Below, piece by piece: positions 1 to 4,482 of a stretch of 27,214 nucleotides of DNA. Positions within the stretch are counted from its first letter, which is position 1. Each line of letters begins with the position of its first letter. Made by a program: the position numbers and the translations under genes. The notes below the pieces were generated by a model. That model saw nothing but the letters and a program-made list of their open reading frames with translations, was not told the origin of the DNA and made no database searches. Origin of the DNA: CAYOLL01 sp964404765 [NCBI: uncultured Gemmatimonadota bacterium] (GTDB taxonomy: Bacteria > 4572-55); the NCBI GenBank assembly GCA_964404765.1, contig CAYOLL010000075.1:1-27214 (forward strand). Reading direction: 5' to 3'.

Positions 1-343
1 CCTACGGGGCAAAAAAAGCACAGATGACTTTCAAATTTAATTGGAAAGATGTCTATTGGTTTATAGAGTTCCTTATCAATTGATAAATTTGCCATGCTTT
101 TATGATGTATTATACATCGTAATTAAAAAATTGCATGATAAATGATTTAAAGTCAAACTATTATAGCTTAACCATAAATTTTCCTTTTGTTCCAAAGATT
201 TCGTCACCTAAAGTGGCCTGTTTTATCAAGACAAAAAGCTTTGTGTGAGTTACGAGTTATGCTATTCTTATTAAAGGTTATTCTTTGTGGAAATGGCCAA
301 AGCTTGCCGGTTTCCACCGCTTTTGGCAGCAAAAGGGTTTAAA
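1..343. other. AT-rich intergenic region downstream of aroA
   Basis: This is AT-rich DNA with no convincing gene. A short open stretch at 3-110 on the plus strand could be the tail of a gene cut by the window edge, but it has no recognisable similarity. Positions 258-343 are a degenerate copy of the sequence at 2396-2515, described separately, and run into the aroA stop codon. Confidence 0.5.
258..343 (+). repeat. Degenerate repeat, copy 1 (lacks the ACCCTWAGGGT palindromes)
   Basis: This stretch aligns with 2396-2515. Shared blocks include TTTGTGG, TGGCCAAA, GGTTTCCAC and GCTTTTGGCA in the same order. Copy 2 has two extra segments: about 27 bases that include one complete palindrome, and six bases (CCCTAA) that turn a bare GGGTT into a second one. 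Read in one frame, most substitutions between the copies fall at third positions (conserved residues LW-WPKLAGFH-FWQQ), so it may be a remnant of a coding sequence. It could equally be a structured RNA, because GTGGAAA can pair with TTTCCAC. Confidence 0.7.
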
Positions 344-1660
344 TTACACCCTCACCCTGCCTGAGCGTCCGATGATTAGCGCATCGGTTTTGTCAAAAAA
401 ACCTGGAAAGGATATCTGAATGCAATCCACATTTTCGATCATCGTTTCGCCGGTTGCAATCAACCCGGCCACGCTCAAACTCATGGCGATGCGGTGATCG
501 TGGTAGCTTTGACAAGGCGCGCCGCGCAAAGGCGTCGGGCCTTCAATAATAAACCCATCGGGAGTGGCTTCAATTTTAGCGCCCATTTTACGTAGTTCGG
601 CAACCATGGCGGCAATACGATCGGTTTCTTTCACCCGCAGTTCACCCGCATCGCGCACGGTGGTGACGCCCTGGGCCTGGGTCGCCATAATCGCAAGGAT
701 CGGCAGTTCGTCAATTAGGCGGGGGATAATGTCTCCGCCGATTTCGACGGCGTGCAAGCCGCTTGTTGCCGCGACAATATCCGCCACCGGCTCGTTGGAC
801 TCCAGCCGCGGATTATCCAGCCGGACATTGGCTTGCATCCGATGTAAAATGTCGATAATACCTGTCCGGCTGGGGTTAACTCCCACATTTTTGATGGTCA
901 CTTCTGCTTGCCGGATCAGGCAGCCCATCGCCATAAAATACGCTGCCGAAGAAATATCACCGGGGACCGTTACTGGCGCAGCTTTAAGCCGGCGATTCGG
1001 ACCTAAAGCGATTCGTGTGCCATCGCTTTCAATATCCACGCCAAACAAGGGCAAAAGCCGTTCGGTATGATCGCGCGAAGGTGTCGGCTCGATGATCACC
1101 TGATTGCCTTCCGCCGACAACCCGGCCAGCAGTAAGGCCGACTTAACCTGAGCGCTGGCAACTTTCTGGGTATATTTCATAGCCTGTAAGCGACCGCCGC
1201 GCACGCATAGCGGAGAGAGGCGGTCATTATCACGCGCCCAAATTTGCGCACCCATTTCCCGCAGCGGTTGGATAACCCGCGCCATAGGCCGCTGACGCAG
1301 ACTTTCGTCGCCGTGCAAAACGCTTAGAAATGGCCGCCCGGACAGCAGGCCGGTCAGCAGGCGCATGGTCGTGCCGGAGTTGCCGCAGTCCAGCAAATGG
1401 TCAGGCTCGCGCAAGTTTTCCAGGCCATGCCCGATAATCGTGACATCTGTGCCGTTGATATGGATATCTGCGCCTAATTGCCTCATACAGGCGGCGGTGC
1501 TCAAGCAATCTGCAGCCGGCAGAAAATTGCGGACAACCGTCACGCCCTCGGCAATTGCGCCAAACATAACCGCACGATGGGAAACAGACTTGTCGCCGGG
1601 CACAGTCATTTCACCATAAAGACGCCGGACAGGCTGAATAATACGGGTTGTTGGGGTCAT
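344..1660 (-). CDS. aroA: 3-phosphoshikimate 1-carboxyvinyltransferase (EPSP synthase)
   Basis: This enzyme transfers the enolpyruvyl group of PEP to shikimate-3-phosphate, the sixth step of the cytoplasmic shikimate pathway to chorismate and aromatic amino acids. The 438-residue product has the usual family length. Visible signatures are GDKSVSHR near residues 22-29 (PEP/S3P binding), DCGNSGTTMRLL near 91-102, SLRQRPM near 120, the DELPILA segment near 318, and YHDHRIAMS near 387. The start is supported by AGAAGGAG about six bases upstream of the ATG. The gene stands alone on the minus strand, with no other shikimate gene in the window. An 8-bp inverted repeat (1737-1744 with 1756-1763) lies in its upstream region. 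The C-terminal end abuts a repeated sequence (258-343). The identification is firm. Confidence 0.97.
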   Translation of the reverse strand: MTPTTRIIQPVRRLYGEMTVPGDKSVSHRAVMFGAIAEGVTVVRNFLPAADCLSTAACMRQLGADIHINGTDVTIIGHGLENLREPDHLLDCGNSGTTMRLLTGLLSGRPFLSVLHGDESLRQRPMARVIQPLREMGAQIWARDNDRLSPLCVRGGRLQAMKYTQKVASAQVKSALLLAGLSAEGNQVIIEPTPSRDHTERLLPLFGVDIESDGTRIALGPNRRLKAAPVTVPGDISSAAYFMAMGCLIRQAEVTIKNVGVNPSRTGIIDILHRMQANVRLDNPRLESNEPVADIVAATSGLHAVEIGGDIIPRLIDELPILAIMATQAQGVTTVRDAGELRVKETDRIAAMVAELRKMGAKIEATPDGFIIEGPTPLRGAPCQSYHDHRIAMSLSVAGLIATGETMIENVDCIQISFPGFFDKTDALIIGRSGRVRV

Positions 1661-1913
1661 CGGAAGCTCCTTCTGGACAATGGAATGTGATATATAAACA
1701 TCCGTGTGTTAAATTTGTCGTCATGAGATTTTTCATAGAATGTCTTCGAAAATATGACATTCTTCAATTCCCAGGTAACAGTTTCTCGACCTGTGCGGTT
1801 AAACGCTTTTTCTCAATTTTTTTGCTGCAAAAAGGTTCAAAAGCCGCAAAAGGAATTCAGAAACTTCTACTCTTTTCCAAGTGTGAAATTTGGTATTTTA
1901 TGCCGCCGGAATA

Positions 1914-1977
1914 AACCCTAAGGGTTTGGCGCAACCGACGGGAAACCCTAAAGGTTGAAAGACAAACCCTTAGGAAC
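1914..1977. repeat. ACCCTWAGGGT palindrome plus a degenerate pair
   Basis: AACCCTAAGGGTT at 1914-1926 is an odd palindrome with six paired bases either side of one central base. It is followed by a decayed pair, AACCCTAAAGGTT (1944-1956) and AACCCTTAGGAAC (1965-1977). An eight-base spacer, GAAAGACA, separates that pair and resembles the GAAAAGCAA spacer of the intact pair at 10661-10695. This looks like an old copy of the same paired-hairpin element. Confidence 0.75.
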
Positions 1978-1998
1978 GTCGATAAAATAAGTTTGGGT

Positions 1999-2086
1999 TT
2001 TGGAATAAATGCGCCGGGTTGTGTGACCCTAAGGGTTTTGCTTTTTAACCCTTAGGGTCTGGCCTCTCGGAACACACCCTAAGGGT
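1999..2086 (+). repeat. 88-bp inverted duplication, arm 1
   Basis: These 88 bases are an exact reverse complement of 4284-4371. The unit contains a palindrome pair: GACCCTAAGGGTT (2025-2037), a nine-base spacer TTGCTTTTT (2038-2046), then AACCCTTAGGGTC (2047-2059). A further single ACCCTAAGGGT lies at 2076-2086. The two 13-base arms can form a perfect hairpin. Perfect identity over 88 non-coding bases implies a recent duplication, gene conversion or a mobile unit. Confidence 0.95.
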
Positions 2087-2169
2087 GAACTTACCCAAAG
2101 TTATTAAATTGGCGTTCCTTAGTATCTAGCAAGTCAAATCTTTGCTTTTTTGGCAAAAATTTCCGAGCA

Positions 2170-2202
2170 AGATATGACATTTCTTCAAGAAATGTCATAT
2201 CT
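2170..2202. repeat. 33-base near-perfect palindrome
   Basis: The 16 bases AGATATGACATTTCTT are followed by one central C and then their exact reverse complement. It lies in gene-free DNA. A related string (ATATGACATTCTTCAA) occurs at about 1752-1767 upstream of aroA. It could be an operator or a hairpin, but there is no U-tract, so a terminator is unlikely. Confidence 0.7.
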
Positions 2203-2372
2203 GCTTTTGGTTCCGGGTTAGGGTGACAACATGCTAAATTTGTCGCTTGGAACGGAGTAGGCATTGCCTTAATTTCGCGCTTTTTCGCGGTCAACGATGT
2301 GTTCAGCCGCGCAGGTCGACAAATATCTGGCTTTAAAAATAGGTTGTCATACAAAACCGCATGTTTTTTGTC

Positions 2373-2401
2373 TTGACAACGCAAATCCCCTTAAGTATAC
2401 T
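2373..2401 (+). promoter_or_regulatory. Sigma70-like promoter upstream of the GG-leader peptide
   Basis: TTGACA (2373-2378) and TATACT (2396-2401) are separated by exactly 17 bases, a near-consensus housekeeping promoter reading toward the mini-peptide gene. The -35 overlaps one arm of an inverted repeat (GTTGTCA 2343-2349, TGACAAC 2374-2380), which could be an operator. A second TTGACA lies at 2554-2559, closer to the gene, but has no clear -10 at the right distance. GTTGAC is directly repeated there with an 11-base period. Confidence 0.6.
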
Positions 2402-2515
2402 ATTCTCATTAAGGGTTGTTTTTGGCAGAATAAACCCTTAGGGTTTTCTTTGTGGAGATGGCCAAAACTTGCAGGTTTCCACTGCTTTTGGCAACAAAAC
2501 CCTAAGGGTTTAAAA
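2396..2515 (+). repeat. Degenerate repeat, copy 2, carrying two ACCCTWAGGGT palindromes
   Basis: This is the partner of 258-343. It contains AACCCTTAGGGTT (2433-2445) and AACCCTAAGGGTT (2498-2510). Extended to 16 bases, 2432-2447 and 2496-2511 are exact reverse complements around a loop of about 48 bases. The block lies between the promoter at 2373-2401 and the mini-peptide start, so it would form part of the 5' leader of that transcript. Confidence 0.75.
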
Positions 2516-2605
2516 TGCAACTTCTAACCCCTAACCCGTATACAATGCAAGCGTTGACAAATAGTTGACGCGAGACAGCAACTTAAAACCTTGTAAAGGA
2601 GAAGA

Positions 2606-2689
2606 ATGATGAGAAAGTTGACCAAGAAAGAGATGAAGCAAGTTAAAGGTGGCCATGGTATGATGGACGATCCGGAATTGCTAGAATGA
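2606..2689 (+). CDS. 27-residue double-glycine leader peptide (RiPP/pheromone-like precursor)
   Basis: The predicted product has a leader MMRKLTKKEMKQVKGG and a short tail HGMMDDPELLE. The leader matches the well-known double-glycine type: a basic N-terminus, a hydrophobic/charged pattern L-x-x-x-E-[ML]-x-x-V-x-G-G, and cleavage expected after GG by a C39 peptidase-ABC exporter. The core would be 11 residues, acidic, with no Cys, Ser or Thr, so lanthionine or disulfide chemistry is not available. AAAGGAG lies seven bases upstream of the first of two adjacent ATG codons (the second, at 2609, is an alternative start). A strong intrinsic terminator follows closely, and a good promoter lies upstream. 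No exporter, modification enzyme or immunity gene is in the window. It could be a bacteriocin, a signalling peptide or an orphan precursor. The gene call rests on gene signals and the leader motif, not on a homology search. Confidence 0.72.
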   Translation: MMRKLTKKEMKQVKGGHGMMDDPELLE

Positions 2690-2714
2690 ACTCATCTTTA
2701 AAGTCGTAAAGTTG

Positions 2715-2758
2715 AAGCTCCGTTTTGTTTGTAATATGACAAAGCGGGGTTTTTTTTT
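2715..2758 (+). terminator. Rho-independent terminator of the mini-peptide gene
   Basis: The arm CTCCGTTTTGT pairs with ACAAAGCGGGG over 11 base pairs, including two G-U pairs, with a loop of about ten bases. A run of nine T follows immediately. It lies about 30 bases after the mini-peptide stop codon and has the full form of an intrinsic terminator. Confidence 0.85.
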
Positions 2759-2780
2759 GCTAAAATAAGTCCACGCGATA

Positions 2781-2871
2781 ACCACGAAACACACATTATG
2801 CACAAAATGTAATTTGTAACATTTTTGTTTTCAACACATTAAAATTTCGTGCCATTCGAGTATTTCGTGGT
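2781..2871. repeat. Short palindromic element with ACCACGAAA termini
   Basis: ACCACGAAA at 2781-2789 is matched by its reverse complement TTTCGTGGT at 2863-2871, enclosing about 70 AT-rich bases. The right end coincides with the point where the adjacent cyclase fragment loses homology, so this element may have caused or sealed the truncation. No target duplication was recognised. Confidence 0.5.
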
Positions 2872-3164
2872 AATGGGAAAAGCGCCAAAAAAGCGTCGCC
2901 GGAAAAATGGGTAATGAAGCCGCCATGCTGATAAACATGGCGCACTGCGGGTTCGTAAATTCCGTTGAGTAGGGCAGACATGACTTCTGCGCCTTCATTG
3001 CCGTGCGTCATCAGCGCCTCGGTCATGGCGGTAAAGCCGGAAATATCCACGAACATGGCTACGGCTTCGAATTGGCCGGTGAAGTTGCCGGCGCGGTAGT
3101 TGTCGTGGATGAAGCGGGGGATCAGGTTTTTCATAAAAGGTCTTTCAGCTTGTTTAAGCTCCAT
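2872..3164 (-). pseudogene. Truncated class III adenylate/guanylate cyclase catalytic domain
   Basis: Only the N-terminal part of a class III nucleotidyl cyclase domain remains. It reads FVDISGFTAMTEAL with the first metal-binding aspartate, then HGGFITHFSGDAFLALFP with the second. Homology stops just after FPLP, where a palindromic repeat begins, so the transition-state and purine-binding residues of the second half are lost. Possible starts are the ATG at 3164 or the one at 3134 (MKNLIPRFI). In the usual architecture this domain opens a long cyclase-AAA ATPase-TPR regulator. The TPR tail of such a protein lies immediately upstream on the same strand (3225-3660), as expected if two tandem paralogues collapsed. 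It is unlikely to be active. Confidence 0.8.
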
Positions 3165-3224
3165 GATTCGATTTTAGTATCCGATAATCGATAATCTTAC
3201 AGGCGGCGACTTAAGCAAGTTGCG

Positions 3225-3660
3225 TTATAACGTAACACCCAGCTCCGCACAAATCGTCTCAATCTTCCTCACTTCCCCCTGCATTCCAGCGGCGGCGGCT
3301 TTCTCTTTAGCCTGCCGCAGATGCGACAGCCCGGCCTCCGGCTGACCGGCTTGATACAGATAGCGGCCATACTCATACAACGCCGGGATTAAGGTGGGCA
3401 GATAGTTTTTTGCCGCGGCGGTTTCGATGGCTTTTCAAAATAGGCGGCGGGCGTTTCGGGGAGATCGGTTAGGGCGGTGATTTCATCGAGCGAGACCCTT
3501 AGGGTCTGGTTTCCGGCGAGGACTAAGGCGATGGCCAGATGCGTTTTTCTATGCTCCCACATCCGTGCCGATTTCCCAGATATGTTGCAGGTGGTGCAGG
3601 GCAGTGACCAGCGCGTTTTCGTCATCCTGAAGACAAAAATATACATTGGTTAGAGCGGTG
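3225..3660 (-). pseudogene. Frameshifted TPR C-terminus of a cyclase/AAA/TPR-type regulator
   Basis: Three successive reading frames on the minus strand give one continuous TPR-like product. The first contains VYFCLQDDENALVTALHHL and WEIGTDVG, and ends in a TAG. The second contains HLAIALVLAGNQTL and ALTDLPETPAAYFEK. The third contains LYEYGRYLYQAGQPEAG and KIETICAELGVTL, with its stop codon at 3225-3227. At least two indels therefore break the gene. An ACCCTTAGGGT palindrome (3494-3506) sits inside the second frame. The helical A/L/Y-rich pattern fits the TPR tail of cyclase-AAA-TPR proteins. The 5' side is cut near the MITE-like element at 3680. Most of the original gene is missing. Confidence 0.72.
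3494..3506. repeat. ACCCTWAGGGT palindrome inside the TPR pseudogene
   Basis: GACCCTTAGGGTC is one member of the dispersed palindrome family. It lies within decayed coding sequence and would encode QTLRVS in the pseudogene frame. Confidence 0.8.
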
Positions 3661-3679
3661 TACTCTCAACAGAAATAGA

Positions 3680-3792
3680 GTAATTGCTCAAAAAGTGGTG
3701 GTAAACCTAACCTTGCGAAGGCTTCAGTGCACGACTTCACAAGTTTTGCAGTAAAGCCTTCGCAAGGTTACCCACGCTTTTTTAGCAATTAC
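3680..3792. mobile_element. MITE-like element, copy A (113 bp), with 8-bp target duplication
   Basis: The terminal inverted repeats are GTAATTGCTCAAAAAG on the left and CTTTTTTAGCAATTAC on the right. The perfect direct repeat GAAATAGA flanks the element at 3672-3679 and 3793-3800. Inside is a second inverted repeat, CCTTGCGAAGGCTT with AAGCCTTCGCAAGG, around a central segment containing ACTTCACAAGTTTTG. It has no coding capacity, so it would need a transposase in trans. Copy B is at 4017-4131. Confidence 0.85.
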
Positions 3793-3882
3793 GAAATAGA
3801 CGTTTAACCCATTACATATCAATACTCTGCGTTTTCTGTATCTCTGTGGCTGATGAATAATTCAGGCTAAGTATTTTTTTCA

Positions 3883-3895
3883 AACCCTTAGGTTT
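3883..3895. repeat. Degenerate ACCCTWAGGGT palindrome
   Basis: AACCCTTAGGTTT differs from the family consensus by loss of one G. It lies just downstream, in the minus-strand sense, of the phd pseudogene stop codon. Confidence 0.5.
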
Positions 3896-3904
3896 TTTCC
3901 GGGT

Positions 3905-4206
3905 TCATAAAACTACCTCACGGTCTTGATCTTTGGCGCGTTCCAAATCCAACTCCGTGCCATACAAAGGCGAGCTTTTGAAGAAGGTGACTAAATCTTC
4001 GACCGAACGAGAATGCGTAACTTCTCAAAAAGTGTTGGTAGAAACGAATCTTGCGAAGGCTTCATTGCTTGATTTCACAAGTTTCGAACAAAAGCCTTCG
4101 CAAGGTTTGCCAACGGTTATTGAGAAGGTACAAGAATGCCGTTGATAGTCCCGTAGCGACAGAATAACGACGACATCTTGACCGCGTTTGGAAATAGTTT
4201 GCGGCC
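3905..4206 (-). pseudogene. Phd/YefM-type antitoxin gene interrupted by MITE-like copy B
   Basis: The minus strand encodes ISKRGQDVVVILSLRDYQR, the conserved Phd/YefM core. After a 115-bp insertion it continues with VEDLVTFFKSSPLYG and ELDLERAKDQDREVVL, ending at the stop codon 3905-3907. The tail matches the usual C-terminus of type II antitoxins that neutralise Doc/YoeB/VapC-like toxins. Removing the element and one 8-base target copy rejoins the frame exactly as DYQRHSRSVEDL. The insert itself carries an in-frame TGA. The N-terminus is missing, because upstream the frame runs directly into an XisH fragment. No toxin gene is visible next to it. Confidence 0.8.
4017..4131. mobile_element. 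MITE-like element, copy B (115 bp), inserted in the phd remnant
   Basis: It starts GTAACTTCTCAAAAAG and ends with GGTTATTGAGAAGGTAC, which are imperfect terminal inverted repeats matching copy A. GAGAATGC (4009-4016) and AAGAATGC (4132-4139) form a 7-of-8 target duplication. The internal inverted repeat CTTGCGAAGGCTT/AAGCCTTCGCAAG is shared with copy A. Divergence between the arms and between the target copies suggests it is older than copy A. Confidence 0.85.
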
Positions 4207-4283
4207 CGATAAAACTTTTGATTTCGATAGCGATTTTTTGATCGGCCTTTTCCGCGGCAATAAATCGTTCGGCTGCCAGATCA
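4195..4283 (-). pseudogene. XisH-like fragment (fdxN-element excision controlling factor family)
   Basis: The minus strand reads VDLAAERFIAAEKADQKI followed by AIEIKSFIGP. This is the diagnostic central motif of XisH-family proteins, a PD-(D/E)XK-like fold usually paired with XisI and common in cyanobacteria and FCB bacteria. The N-terminus is replaced by the 88-bp repeat (4284-4371). After FIGP the same frame continues directly into Phd/YefM sequence, so the fragment is a chimera formed by deletion. It is non-functional on its own. The family call comes from a recalled motif and a fragment of fewer than 30 residues. Confidence 0.65.
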
Positions 4284-4371
4284 ACCCTTAGGGTGTGTTC
4301 CGAGAGGCCAGACCCTAAGGGTTAAAAAGCAAAACCCTTAGGGTCACACAACCCGGCGCATTTATTCCAAA
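4284..4371 (-). repeat. 88-bp inverted duplication, arm 2
   Basis: This is the exact reverse complement of 1999-2086, with palindromes at 4284-4294, 4311-4323 and 4333-4345. It replaces the beginning of the XisH fragment, so insertion or recombination here postdates that gene. The two arms are about 2.2 kb apart and bracket the whole mini-peptide and pseudogene interval. Confidence 0.95.
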
Positions 4372-4482
4372 TCCTTGCTCTTTGCATGGGTTAGAATTAT
4401 TCCTTCAAGCACGCTCTATTCTAAAACGTAAACCCAATCAAAACCCGCCGTCACGCTGCCATACTCATTCTGCCTGATGCAA

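Larger units (their letters stand above)
1661..2372. other. Gene-free region between aroA and the mini-peptide promoter
   Basis: This is more than 700 bases with no supportable gene. The open frames here overlap the aroA start or run through palindromes, and none resembles a known family. The region holds the aroA upstream sequence, an 8-bp inverted repeat (1737-1763), several ACCCTWAGGGT palindromes (1914-2086), one arm of an 88-bp inverted duplication (1999-2086) and a 33-base palindrome (2170-2202). Confidence 0.6.

Noticed and set aside
1648-1914. 88-residue plus-strand open frame overlapping the aroA start
   Set aside because: It overlaps aroA coding sequence on the opposite strand and shows no RBS or recognisable protein.
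1914-1977. Telomere-like repeats (CCCTAA)
   Set aside because: The hexamer occurs only inside odd palindromes and never as a tandem array.
2091-2384. 97-residue open frame on the minus strand
   Set aside because: It spans a 33-base palindrome and the promoter region, with no homology or RBS.
2297-2527. 76-residue open frame on the plus strand
   Set aside because: It runs through a repeat and two palindromes, lacks an RBS and has no known similarity. It is better explained as repeat sequence, possibly an ancient coding remnant.
1914-4345. CRISPR array
   Set aside because: Repeated palindromes are irregularly spaced, in both orientations, without uniform spacers or cas genes.
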